Both the position numbers and the translations under genes were made by a program. The notes under the pieces are model-generated. The model had not been told where the DNA came from and made no database searches. It saw only the letters and a list, made by a program, of their open reading frames with translations. This document shows, piece after piece, positions 1 through 8,206 of a stretch of DNA of 14,751 bases. This DNA is from Chlorobiota bacterium (lineage in GTDB: Bacteria > Bacteroidota > Bacteroidia > Bacteroidales > JAADGE01), in contig JAUVIG010000044.1 in assembly GCA_030592825.1 (NCBI GenBank), positions 1 to 14,751 on the forward strand. Reading direction: 5' to 3'. Within the stretch, counting starts at the first letter, position 1, and each line of letters starts with the position of its first letter.

Positions 1-843
1 AGGCTTTCATTAAGCAAACAAAACCGAGAAATTCCTTTTTCCGGGATTACATCAGATTTATATAAAGTTGATATCGTAGAAGAAGGTAAAGGAGAATATT
101 CTCCGGAGTTCAAAAAAGTTGAAAAGAAACATATTGCACCTTTACTGGATTATATACTGTCTGTTCCTAAAAAAGAACAAGTAAAACAATTATCCGGCAG
201 AATGACAAAATTATTAGGGAATATGTATCCCATTCCGGAACAAGAAATAAATAAATACCTCAATTTAATACTTCAAGATTTTACAAGTGAACAAATGGTT
301 GATTTTGTGAACCATGAACTTACTTATAAAGACAAAATAAAAGCATGGATTAAAGACTTAACAACAGAACATGGTGAAACTATATTTTACGAATGGTACG
401 ATACAGATAAAATACAAATTCAACCGGCTTATACTTTGCCTGAACAAATTGCTCCTGTCGGAACAGATACCGGCATACGAAAATCTTTATACGGTAAAGA
501 AGGCAAAATGAATAATTTTGAAGCAAAAGCCATTAATGACATTGCTAATGTAAAATCTGTTATTTTTTGGACAAAAAATATCGAAAGAAAAGGATTTTAT
601 ATAAACGGTTTTGTTAATCATTATCCGGATTTTATAGTATTAACCCAAAAAGGAAACATCCTTATAGTAGAAACAAAAGGAGATGACCGTGATAATTCCG
701 ACAGCAAAAGAAAACTAAAACTCGGAAAATCATGGGCAAATATGGCAGGAAAACAATATAAATACTTTATGGTATTCGAAAACTCTAAAATTGAAGGAGC
801 ATACAGTTTAACCGATTTTGTTGAGATGTTGGAAGATATGTAA
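1..843 (+). CDS. Type III restriction enzyme Res-like helicase-nuclease, C-terminal fragment
   Basis: The reading frame is open without a stop from base 1, so this is the 3' part (280 codons) of a longer gene; the internal ATG at 202 is not the real start. Near the end, visible residues 208-226 form a PD-(D/E)xK-like nuclease core: YPDF (Asp210), then a hydrophobic strand, then ETK (Glu224, Lys226) followed by GDD. The Asp/Ser/Lys-rich stretch, KLGKSWAN and the YFMVF strand after it resemble the C-terminal nuclease of DEAD/DEAH type III restriction (Res) subunits, which cut DNA after ATP-driven movement and normally need a Mod methyltransferase partner. The helicase motifs and any mod gene would lie left of the window. 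A stand-alone helicase-nuclease defence protein is the main alternative. recO begins 30 bp downstream on the same strand. Confidence 0.75.
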   Translation, partial: RLSLSKQNREIPFSGITSDLYKVDIVEEGKGEYSPEFKKVEKKHIAPLLDYILSVPKKEQVKQLSGRMTKLLGNMYPIPEQEINKYLNLILQDFTSEQMVDFVNHELTYKDKIKAWIKDLTTEHGETIFYEWYDTDKIQIQPAYTLPEQIAPVGTDTGIRKSLYGKEGKMNNFEAKAINDIANVKSVIFWTKNIERKGFYINGFVNHYPDFIVLTQKGNILIVETKGDDRDNSDSKRKLKLGKSWANMAGKQYKYFMVFENSKIEGAYSLTDFVEMLEDM

Positions 844-873
844 ATAATGGGAATAGTGCAGTAAATTCACAAT

Positions 874-1599
874 ATGATACACAAAACAAAAGGGATAGTT
901 CTGCATCGTTTTAAGTATTCCGATTCAAAGTATATAGCAAAAATATATACAAAGCAATTTGGTTTACAATCTTATATGGTTTTCGGTGCAAATTCAAAAA
1001 AGGGGAGAATGCAAATAAATTTATTACAGCCTTTATTTCCTTTAGATATGCAAGTATATCATAAAGAAACGGTTGAATTGCAAAAAGTTAAAGAAATTGC
1101 TGTTCTTTATCCCGTTAATTCATTTTCCGTTGATATTATTAAGAACTCATTAGCCGTATTTATTGCTGAATTTATATTAAAGACATTAAAAGAAAACGAT
1201 GCTGATGAAAAACTTTTTGAGTTTATACTGAATTCAATAAAAATACTTGAGAGTTTGAATGAAAATATGAATAATTTTAATTTGGTGTTCTTTTTTCAAC
1301 TAAGCAAATATTTGGGAATAAAACCTGAAAATAATTATTCGGAAACGCATAAAATCTTTGATCTTCAATCAGGACGTTTTGTCGTTGGTAATCCGACACA
1401 TAAGAATTTTTTAAATGAAAAAATCAGTAAAAAATTCAGTGATCTATTTTATGCTTCACTTGAACAATCAAATAAACTTAAACTTTCGGTTCATGAAAGA
1501 AGATATTTGCTTGATACGATAATAAAGTTTTATAATATTCACCTCGACAGACCGGGAGAATTGAAGTCTCTTAAAGTTTTATCAGAGGTTTTTTCTTAA
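874..1599 (+). CDS. recO: DNA repair protein RecO
   Basis: A 241-residue protein, the usual length for RecO, the mediator that helps load RecA onto SSB-coated single-stranded DNA in the RecFOR pathway and also anneals strands. The N-terminus (about residues 1-80) fits the RecO OB fold: MIHKTKGIVLHRFKYSDS, then the Tyr-Thr-Lys-Gln-Phe-Gly strand and an NLLQPL segment. The C-terminal end, FYNIHLD...GELKSLKVLSEVF, is the typical RecO tail. The protein contains no cysteine at all, so the four-Cys zinc site of many RecO proteins is absent. The ATG lies 30 bp after the Res-like stop, with no Shine-Dalgarno sequence. It converges with the PiT transporter gene and may be co-transcribed with the restriction gene. 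Confidence 0.93.
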   Translation: MIHKTKGIVLHRFKYSDSKYIAKIYTKQFGLQSYMVFGANSKKGRMQINLLQPLFPLDMQVYHKETVELQKVKEIAVLYPVNSFSVDIIKNSLAVFIAEFILKTLKENDADEKLFEFILNSIKILESLNENMNNFNLVFFFQLSKYLGIKPENNYSETHKIFDLQSGRFVVGNPTHKNFLNEKISKKFSDLFYASLEQSNKLKLSVHERRYLLDTIIKFYNIHLDRPGELKSLKVLSEVFS

Positions 1600-1644
1600 G
1601 ATAAGTTCTGAAAATTTATTTGCAATAAAATTTTCATAGTTTTG

Positions 1645-1691
1645 AAAAGAAATCTCTTGAAATAACCCGTTATTACAGCAAGATTTCTTTT
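1645..1691. terminator. Probable bidirectional terminator between recO and the phosphate transporter gene
   Basis: A perfect 11-bp inverted repeat, AAAAGAAATCT at 1645-1655 with its complement at 1681-1691, encloses a 25-nt loop in the 142-bp gap between two convergent genes. On both strands the 3' arm ends in a short T run. The stem is AT-rich and the loop is long, so the position between convergent stops is the main support. Confidence 0.4.
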
Positions 1692-1741
1692 CCAAATCTC
1701 ACCCTCTCTTTGCTTTCTGTAATTAATTTCTTATATCGAAC

Positions 1742-3967
1742 TCATGTTAATATAAAATCTCTTTGAGACTTAAAGAGGTTAACAGTATATAAACTAATAT
1801 TTTTTGTTTCAGAAAGCAAGTTCATAAAGAGCATACTGTTTCTCGTTCCGACTTCTTTATTTTTTATTCGTTTAATTTGGTTTTTACCGGACTGATCAAT
1901 AAAAGCCATCAAATCTTTTTGAATTTCAAGGATATATTCCATATCACCAAAATCATCTTTTTTTACAGCATCAATTATTATGTTGCAAAGTTTCATAAGT
2001 TTGCTTGACATTGAATTCAATTCTTTAAATTGAACTTCCGAAAAAGGTTTGTGATTATTATTTAAATGGTCAAAAGTTGGTTTTACAATAAAATGCAGTG
2101 CATGAGTTATCTCTCTTAAAAGCTCCAAAACCTGAACATAAAAAGGTGCGGAATCTATAATATCTTCACTAAAGCTTTCAACAGTTTTAAAAACATTATC
2201 TTTTAATTTTTTTGATTTTTTGCTTATTGCTTTTTGGTGTAAATATGTTTTTTTTAATTTTTTACGTTTTTCTTTTTGAAAAAAATCTATTGTTCTTTCG
2301 TAAATATCAGACACTGAGGAAAGAATTTCAATAATATTAAAAGAACATTGTTTTTGAACAGACAGTTCTTCCTGCTCCTTTCCGGTTTCTTTGCTTTTTT
2401 CAGTGCCGGTTCTTTTTTTATGGGACAGTTGTGATTTATAAACAGAAAATGCAGCTAATAATAATATACCTAAGATTGCGTAATAAGTTCCCCAATACAT
2501 GGCTAAAGCAAAGATAAATGCAGCTGTGAATGCAACAATAGCTGTAATAAACCAACCTCCGATAACTGATAATACTCCGGAAACTCTGTAAACAGCACTT
2601 TCGCGGCCCCAAGCATTATCTGCGAGAGATGTTCCCATTGCAACCATAAATGTTACATAGGTAGTAGATAAAGGCAATTTAAAAGATGTACCGATAGAAA
2701 TTAAGATTCCTGCAACCATTAAATTCACGCTTGCCCTGATCAAATCAAATGATTTATGTTCTTTTTTATCAGTATCTTCTTCTCTTTCAAATCGTTTTTC
2801 TGTAAATTTTTTAACAACAGCAGGTGTAATTCTATCGAAAAATTTTGAAGCATTAACGGCTGTTCTCACAAGACCACGTGAAACGGCAGAAGAGCCGAAT
2901 CTTTCATCACCTTCATCTTGCCGACTTAAATCAAGTGATGTTTTGGTAACAGATTTTGCTTTTTTTGAAACCCACAATGTAATTACCATAATTATCCCGG
3001 CAATTAGCAATAAAAGTGTAGGTGTTGAAACCGGATCAGCAAGTTTAGACATCATTAATCCTTGTTCCGGAAACCCGTTTGCTGCCCATTCTTGATATGA
3101 TGATAAGCCTGCGAGAGGAACTCCGATGAAATTAACCAGATCATTTCCTGCAAAAGCCATTGCGAGTGCAAATGTTCCGACAATAACAATAAATTTTAAG
3201 ATATTTATTTTAATTAGAAATTGTAAAAGCGCCAAAATAATTGACCAAGCAACAAAACTGTATAACAGGATTAACATTGTATGGTTTGTTACATATTTGT
3301 ATATGTCGGTATCTTTTCCGGCAAAACTTGATCCTTTTAATCCTTTAATTAAAATAAAATATGTAATAGCTGTAATTGCGATACCTCCCCATAATGCACC
3401 GTAATATTTATATGTTTTTTTTGTGTTGAATGAAAATAATAATCTGGACAGATATTGAACAACAGCTCCGATTGTAAATGCAACAATTACCGAAAGGAGA
3501 ATTCCGGAAATAATCATAAAAGCAGAAGTAGTATTAATATATTCGGAAATTTGCGAGTATGCTTGATCATTTTTTAAAACCAGCATTAATGCAATAGCAA
3601 CAGCTGATCCTAATAATTCAAATACGATTGATACTGTTGTAGAAGTCGGAAATCCGAGAGTATTAAAAATATCTAATAAAATCACATCAGTCAGCATCAC
3701 AGCCAAGAATATGATCATGATATCACTGAATGTGAATAATTCAGGATGAAAAATTCCTTTTCTTGCAATTTCCATCATCCCGCTCGAAAATGTTGCCCCA
3801 ACAATTACACCAAGACTGGCTATAATCATGATGACTCTGAAAGGGGCAGCTTTTGAGCCTATTGCAGACACTAAGAAATTAACGGCATCGTTACTGACTC
3901 CTACAATTAAGTCTGTGATTGCCAGAAGAATTAATATACCTACTACAATAATAAATAATGTTTGCAT
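1742..3967 (-). CDS. PiT-family inorganic phosphate transporter with PhoU-like C-terminal tail
   Basis: A 741-residue inner-membrane protein of the PHO4/PiT family, which imports phosphate with H+ or Na+. The duplicated family signature is visible in both halves: GVSNDAVNF at residues 23-31 and FAGNDLVNFIGVP at 272-284. A second internal duplication, GFPTSTTVS (105-113) and KLPLSTTYVTF (430-440), matches the paired substrate-binding motifs. About ten or more hydrophobic segments run to residue 510, broken by a charged cytoplasmic loop (about 335-410). From about 540 onward the chain is soluble, helical and rich in charged residues, resembling the PhoU-like tails seen on Bacteroidota PiT proteins; this tail may couple transport to phosphate status, which is inference. 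PitA-type proteins of enterobacteria (about 500 residues) lack it. A TAnnTTTG promoter match lies about 28 bp upstream of the ATG. Confidence 0.92.
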   Translation of the reverse strand: MQTLFIIVVGILILLAITDLIVGVSNDAVNFLVSAIGSKAAPFRVIMIIASLGVIVGATFSSGMMEIARKGIFHPELFTFSDIMIIFLAVMLTDVILLDIFNTLGFPTSTTVSIVFELLGSAVAIALMLVLKNDQAYSQISEYINTTSAFMIISGILLSVIVAFTIGAVVQYLSRLLFSFNTKKTYKYYGALWGGIAITAITYFILIKGLKGSSFAGKDTDIYKYVTNHTMLILLYSFVAWSIILALLQFLIKINILKFIVIVGTFALAMAFAGNDLVNFIGVPLAGLSSYQEWAANGFPEQGLMMSKLADPVSTPTLLLLIAGIIMVITLWVSKKAKSVTKTSLDLSRQDEGDERFGSSAVSRGLVRTAVNASKFFDRITPAVVKKFTEKRFEREEDTDKKEHKSFDLIRASVNLMVAGILISIGTSFKLPLSTTYVTFMVAMGTSLADNAWGRESAVYRVSGVLSVIGGWFITAIVAFTAAFIFALAMYWGTYYAILGILLLAAFSVYKSQLSHKKRTGTEKSKETGKEQEELSVQKQCSFNIIEILSSVSDIYERTIDFFQKEKRKKLKKTYLHQKAISKKSKKLKDNVFKTVESFSEDIIDSAPFYVQVLELLREITHALHFIVKPTFDHLNNNHKPFSEVQFKELNSMSSKLMKLCNIIIDAVKKDDFGDMEYILEIQKDLMAFIDQSGKNQIKRIKNKEVGTRNSMLFMNLLSETKNISLYTVNLFKSQRDFILT

Positions 3968-3994
3968 TCTTTTTATTTAAAATAAATAAGTGAA

Positions 3995-4002
3995 CAAAAA
4001 TA
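3995..4002 (-). promoter_or_regulatory. Putative -7 promoter element of the phosphate transporter gene
   Basis: On the minus strand this reads TATTTTTG, an exact match to the Bacteroidota -7 consensus TAnnTTTG, 27 bp upstream of the ATG. It predicts a leader of about 20 nt. No TTG-type -33 element is present at the usual spacing, and such AT-rich words are common by chance here. Confidence 0.35.
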
Positions 4003-4051
4003 AATTATTGTTTTTATAAATATTAAAGTTCAATGTTAATTTTATGTAAAT

Positions 4052-4083
4052 AAAAAAGATGATATTAAAATACCATCTTTTTT
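4052..4083 (-). terminator. Rho-independent-type terminator after the 4112-4906 lipoprotein gene
   Basis: Perfect 10-bp arms, AAAAAAGATG (4052-4061) and its complement (4074-4083), enclose a 12-nt loop. Read on the minus strand the stem ends in a run of six T and begins 28 bp after the lipoprotein stop codon. This separates the lipoprotein transcript from the phosphate transporter gene. Confidence 0.6.
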
Positions 4084-4111
4084 TAATTGCTTATGTTTAT
4101 CTTAAAAATGA

Positions 4112-4906
4112 TTAATTAAATGTTAAAGTAACATCATCATGTCTTTTTTGAGTTACCAAGAAAATATTATCGCAAGAACCTGTACCGTCTTGATCAAAAT
4201 CAACAATTATATCTTTTTCTCCTTCAATAGTAATTGTAATTGTTCCTTCTGTAGGCCAAGGACAAGGATCAGCAAAAGTGCCGTATTTAATGTTTTCTGA
4301 TACAGTACTGTATGCAATGCCAATTCTGTTAATTCCTCGTGAATTACCAAATATTTCAACACCTTTTAATAATTTAAATACATAATTTATCTCTGCATAA
4401 TTAAGTATTGCTGTATTACCGTTTGGATAAGTTACCTTTAAATCATCAGCACCAAGTATAAAATACCAATATTCAATTCCGTTTCCCGTTATATCACCAT
4501 AACCTATTACAGCTGTTACAGTACCGCTTATTCCGTGATCATTGTGTGTAAAATCAATATAAGTAATAGAAATTCCGCCTGAGTTTTCATTTATCCATGC
4601 TGAGTCGGCTGCTGTTACTCTGAGAGTTCCGTCTCTGTATATTCCGTCGTCCCCTGTACAAGCAGTAAAGATTATATCAAATCCGCCTTCAAACGGAACA
4701 ATCTCATAGCATTCCTCTGAAAATCCTTTTAATGTTTTTCCTCCTTGCGCATCATTAGAAATTGCAAATGCATCAGACATAAAATAACTTCCTCTGGCAG
4801 CATCTTCTGCTGATTGAGAATCGGCATCCCCTTTTTTACATGCACTTAATGCAAAAATAACCGCAAATATTAATAATGCGGAAAATTTTAACAGATTTTT
4901 TTTCAT
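4112..4906 (-). CDS. Secreted lipoprotein of unknown function
   Basis: A 264-residue protein with a clear SpII signal: charged MKKN start, hydrophobic stretch 8-19 and lipobox L20-S21-A22-C23. Cys23 would carry the lipid, and the mature N-terminus KKGD continues into a polar, Ser/Ala-rich linker. The rest is rich in short beta strands, Gly, Asp and Thr, consistent with a beta-sandwich, and has five further cysteines (such as ECYEI, FTACTGDD, DPCPWP, GSCDN) that could form disulfides in the periplasm. I recognise no named family. It is followed by its own strong terminator and is preceded by a 118-bp gap, so it may be a single-gene transcript. Function is not assignable from sequence. Confidence 0.8.
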   Translation of the reverse strand: MKKNLLKFSALLIFAVIFALSACKKGDADSQSAEDAARGSYFMSDAFAISNDAQGGKTLKGFSEECYEIVPFEGGFDIIFTACTGDDGIYRDGTLRVTAADSAWINENSGGISITYIDFTHNDHGISGTVTAVIGYGDITGNGIEYWYFILGADDLKVTYPNGNTAILNYAEINYVFKLLKGVEIFGNSRGINRIGIAYSTVSENIKYGTFADPCPWPTEGTITITIEGEKDIIVDFDQDGTGSCDNIFLVTQKRHDDVTLTFN

Positions 4907-5024
4907 AATATTTAGATTTAGATAAGTAAGTGTATTTTTTTTGAAAGTTTGTTTTCTGTGTTAATTATTAAGGTTAACTGAAGAAAACATATAATGTTTA
5001 ACAGTTATACACATAAAAAGAAGT

Positions 5025-5348
5025 TTACCCTGAAAATAAAACTTCAAACATATAACTGATAATTTCTGATTTCTGTATAATTATATATGTGATCGTGCCA
5101 AAAAAGATAATTAAAACTAATAACCTAAGATTTGCTGCTTTTTTTTGCTTTTTTGTAATATCTGTTTTGTAAGATTTTTTGAATTTACCTGTAAAATCAG
5201 GTTTATAATCTTCTTTTTCAACGGCTTCTTTTTGTTCTTTGGCTATTTTTATTTTTAGTTCTAATGCTTCCTTTCGTTCATCATAATATAAAGGTTTATA
5301 ATTGAATTTATTATATTCAGGAAGTCTTATAAATCGTGGTAATCTCAT
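5025..5348 (-). CDS. Small single-span membrane protein
   Basis: A 107-residue protein. The N-terminus has a Pro/Tyr-rich segment (RLPRFIRLPEYNKFNYKP, then YYDERKE at 21-27), followed by a charged, probably helical stretch (28-46), a basic region (55-71, many Lys) and one transmembrane helix at about 75-91. By the positive-inside rule the long N-terminal part should face the cytoplasm. No known domain was recognised, although small proteins with a similar Tyr-rich N-terminus and C-terminal anchor occur in Bacteroidota. It begins 28 bp after the barrel gene stop codon, so it is probably the last gene of that operon. The tidy reading frame and compact spacing support it being real. Confidence 0.7.
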   Translation of the reverse strand: MRLPRFIRLPEYNKFNYKPLYYDERKEALELKIKIAKEQKEAVEKEDYKPDFTGKFKKSYKTDITKKQKKAANLRLLVLIIFFGTITYIIIQKSEIISYMFEVLFSG

Positions 5349-5376
5349 AATATTTATAACGATTAAAAGGCTTGAT

Positions 5377-6864
5377 TTATTCTAATAAGCCAATATCATA
5401 TTTATTTTTACAAATTAATATATTCATACCGAATGCAAAATTTGCTCTTTTTGAATTTTTTAACCAATTATCAGATAAGTCACTTTCATTCATTGCCCAA
5501 AACGGAACGGAAAAGTTGTCTGTAATCAAATACATTTGTACAGGCCCCACCTTATAAGCCAAACCCATGCCCAAATTATTATACAGTCCGTCCATTATTG
5601 AATAACTTAATGAATATGACCATCCTTTAAAGAAGTTTGTATTTGCTGATATAGTATATGATGAATACAGACTTTTGTTTGAAAAGGCACCTCGATATAA
5701 TAATCCGAAATCAAGCCAATCATATAAGGCAAAATTAGCTCCGAGATAGATTTTTGTATTTAATCTTGTAGTATATGCTGTTTTTTCAATATCAGGGTTA
5801 AATACCTTTAAAAGTGTATCAATCATATCGTTTTTGATTCGGTCTCCCAAAGTAGAATCAACATCGGTAGTAGCATCTTCAATACTACCTATATATTTTC
5901 CGATATCTAAACCTGAAAAAGTGAATGAAGCTTGTTGTGTTAAGATTACCGGATTGGTTTTCCATTTTATAAAACCAAAATCAATAAGAGAAGCTGAAAA
6001 TAAAAAACGATCATATAATAAATATTCTGCACCTAAATCAATTGCAAAACCACCATTTCCGGGAAAGATTAAATCTGTAACATTACTGCCGATATCATCC
6101 GTGTATGTTGAATCATAAGCAATTCCTGAAATTTGATCTTGATCGTCATATTCAAACTCCCATTCCACAGGAGTTGATGTACTGATGTCAAAATCTGAAT
6201 CAAATGTCCAATCATACATGCTGTCTTGGTGAGTTTCTGTGTACCAATCAATTTTCATTTTATTGGCTTTTAAATTAACACAGCCTGATAAAAATTTTAG
6301 CCGACCTCCTATTGTCAGTCCGGGAAATACTTCTTTTGAAACACCCGCAAAGATTTCTCGATGTACCATAAAATTTTGAACGAAGTCAAAAGATAAAGGA
6401 GTTCCGTCTTCTCTGTAATTCCCTCTTCTGAGTTCTATCAAATCTTTTGGGTAACGGAAGTTCTCATAAATTTTGTAGTTAATGCCGAATGTAATATAAA
6501 AGTCATTTGGAAGGGCTAATCCCATATTTAAAATTGAAAAGTTTGTTTCAAAATTAATGTCATTTACATCTTTTAACACTGATTCAATTACGTCAAGATC
6601 CGGCATAAATGAATCAATTGCAGTAGGATGCGGCATAGTTGCTTCGTTAATTGAAAAACCGGAATGAAAAGCATTTAATGAGAAATTCGGTGTTACCGGA
6701 AGTTCAATAAAAAATTTACAATCAAGCTGTTTTGCCGGGTTTTCATTTATTTGCTGCGGGAGATGTTTCATCCAATATGCAGTGTTGTTTTGGCTTAAAA
6801 GATTAGAATTCAGCAGGATTATAAATAAAAAACTGATATATGATATTTTAAAGATATTTTTCAT
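5377..6864 (-). CDS. Outer-membrane beta-barrel protein, DUF5723-like
   Basis: A 495-residue protein with a Sec signal peptide (residues 1 to about 25, ending NLLSQ) and no lipobox. After it comes a segment (AYWMKHLPQQINENPA, about 29-44) like the N-terminus of Bacteroidota proteins whose first strand precedes an 'NPA' motif, as in DUF5723 and PorV/FadL-type barrels. The rest alternates hydrophobic and polar residues in strands ending in aromatic residues (GLALPNDFYITFGINYKI; FAIDLGAEYLLYDRFLFSASL; GLLYRGAFSNKSLYSS; GMGLAYKVGPVQMYL). The sequence ends GMNILICKNKYDIGLLE rather than the classic terminal Phe. The likely location is the outer membrane; ligand and role are unknown. It is 33 bp downstream of the lipoprotein gene and 28 bp upstream of the small membrane protein gene, so the three probably form one transcript. 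Confidence 0.75.
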   Translation of the reverse strand: MKNIFKISYISFLFIILLNSNLLSQNNTAYWMKHLPQQINENPAKQLDCKFFIELPVTPNFSLNAFHSGFSINEATMPHPTAIDSFMPDLDVIESVLKDVNDINFETNFSILNMGLALPNDFYITFGINYKIYENFRYPKDLIELRRGNYREDGTPLSFDFVQNFMVHREIFAGVSKEVFPGLTIGGRLKFLSGCVNLKANKMKIDWYTETHQDSMYDWTFDSDFDISTSTPVEWEFEYDDQDQISGIAYDSTYTDDIGSNVTDLIFPGNGGFAIDLGAEYLLYDRFLFSASLIDFGFIKWKTNPVILTQQASFTFSGLDIGKYIGSIEDATTDVDSTLGDRIKNDMIDTLLKVFNPDIEKTAYTTRLNTKIYLGANFALYDWLDFGLLYRGAFSNKSLYSSYTISANTNFFKGWSYSLSYSIMDGLYNNLGMGLAYKVGPVQMYLITDNFSVPFWAMNESDLSDNWLKNSKRANFAFGMNILICKNKYDIGLLE

Positions 6865-6897
6865 TTTTATTCTTTTGACAGGGATTAAAAAAGATTA

Positions 6898-8133
6898 TTA
6901 ATTAAAATCATCATTTGTTGAGGCATCAAAATCTGCCTTAACTGCAATTTGGACTCCCATTTTGTAATATCCCAACAATTTAATAAAGAATCCGGTATTT
7001 GAATTATAAGAATTCAGTTTTCCTCTTATTATTATTTTTGAAGCATGAGAATCTTTTAAATATTTTATTCTTTCTTGGTCTAAGAATATTACAATTTCAC
7101 TTTCATGCGATATTGTAACAATACCTGCAGCATCTGTTTCAGCTGATTCTAAATGCCAACCGTCTTCAGTTACATATTCGTTAAGATCAGTAAAAACAGA
7201 ATCAACAATGAAACCAATATCTCCGGTATCTGTTGTATCTGTAAAATATATTTGAGCAAAACCGTCAATAGGAAATCCGTTATCAAATTTTATTTTTAAA
7301 GTTGCAGTTTTAATTTGTTCATATGTATCGCCGGACCAATCAAAATCGGTTGTATCTGTCATTACTATTGTATCAAGTCTTGCAGTGAGCGGAAGGTCAA
7401 TATCTACATCTATAACCATTTCTTCTTCTCCTGTTACTGCAAAGGGCAAATTTTGTTGTGTATTGCTTCCTGCCGAAATATAAAATGATATATATTGGGG
7501 TACAGGAGAAAAAACTTCCGGAAGAACAGGCATTTCTGCTGTATCTATTACAACTTCGGAAAAAGCGGATTCTCCAAGAATTGTCGGTGCATTTATCGGG
7601 TATGAGGTATGGCCTGTATGGGATATCGCTTCTTCATCAATATTATGGAAAGTCAGAGTATCCAATTTGAAAAAAGTTATAATAGGTATCATATTATCAA
7701 TCAAGAAAGTAACTTTAGGATTCTTAAAAAATAATTTACCGCCGATCATACTGTTGTAAACTTTCAATTTAGAAGTATCAGATTGAAGTTCAATTGTATC
7801 CGACGGTACAGGAAAACCATTTGGGGCAGGGTAAGGAATAGGAAATATTTCGTTCATACGGATTAAAATGAAATCTTCGTAATACATTCTTAAATGTATA
7901 AGATCGTTGTCATCAATTTCTATCCAAAGAGTCGAATCATCAGAAGGAATAAAATTTGCTAATGTAAGTTCTGAGTTAACAATCGGAATTGCGACACTAC
8001 CGGTGAAATGAAGAGAGTCAAATTTTAACTTGTCAATTTCATCCAAGCCAAAATTTCTTCTGCAAGAGTTAATACTTAATAAAACAATAATAAGTATTAA
8101 ACCTGCAAATAAATAACTAATTGTGGTTCTCAT
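6898..8133 (-). CDS. Lipoprotein paired with the DUF5723-like barrel
   Basis: A 411-residue lipoprotein when started at the ATG at 8131-8133. An upstream in-frame ATG at 8175 would add 14 residues, but the shorter start puts a proper signal at the N-terminus: MRTTIS, hydrophobic core 7-20, lipobox-like I21-N22-S23-C24, then RRN. The upstream candidate also overlaps a predicted promoter element. The mature protein is rich in Asp, Thr and beta strands with repeated short segments (SDTIELQSDTS, DTTDFDWSGD, FTDTTDTGD), suggesting tandem beta-sandwich domains on the periplasmic or surface side of the outer membrane. No named family was recognised. It stands directly before the barrel gene (33-bp gap), so the two may be a functional pair; that is inference. 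Confidence 0.75.
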   Translation of the reverse strand: MRTTISYLFAGLILIIVLLSINSCRRNFGLDEIDKLKFDSLHFTGSVAIPIVNSELTLANFIPSDDSTLWIEIDDNDLIHLRMYYEDFILIRMNEIFPIPYPAPNGFPVPSDTIELQSDTSKLKVYNSMIGGKLFFKNPKVTFLIDNMIPIITFFKLDTLTFHNIDEEAISHTGHTSYPINAPTILGESAFSEVVIDTAEMPVLPEVFSPVPQYISFYISAGSNTQQNLPFAVTGEEEMVIDVDIDLPLTARLDTIVMTDTTDFDWSGDTYEQIKTATLKIKFDNGFPIDGFAQIYFTDTTDTGDIGFIVDSVFTDLNEYVTEDGWHLESAETDAAGIVTISHESEIVIFLDQERIKYLKDSHASKIIIRGKLNSYNSNTGFFIKLLGYYKMGVQIAVKADFDASTNDDFN

Positions 8134-8172
8134 AATTATAAAGTTTTTATTTGCTGAATAAAGTCGGTCATG

Positions 8173-8180
8173 CAAAGTTA
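8173..8180 (-). promoter_or_regulatory. Putative -7 promoter element of the lipoprotein/barrel operon
   Basis: On the minus strand this reads TAACTTTG, an exact TAnnTTTG match, about 40 bp upstream of the chosen ATG at 8133. Transcription would begin near 8166, downstream of the longer start candidate at 8175, which supports the shorter start. No clear -33 TTG is seen. Confidence 0.4.
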
Positions 8181-8206
8181 ATATTTTTTATTTAATATAT
8201 AACTGC

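Noticed and set aside
202..843. A separate 213-residue gene starting at 202
   Set aside because: The same frame is open back to base 1 with protein-like sequence, so the ATG at 202 is an internal methionine of a longer gene.
3126..3404. A 92-codon plus-strand open frame inside the phosphate transporter gene
   Set aside because: It is antisense to transmembrane segments of a well-supported gene, which explains its hydrophobic look; no start context or family supports it.
4985..4999. AAACAT-ata-ATGTTT as a terminator for the small membrane protein gene
   Set aside because: A 6-bp AT-rich stem without a following T run is expected by chance in this sequence.
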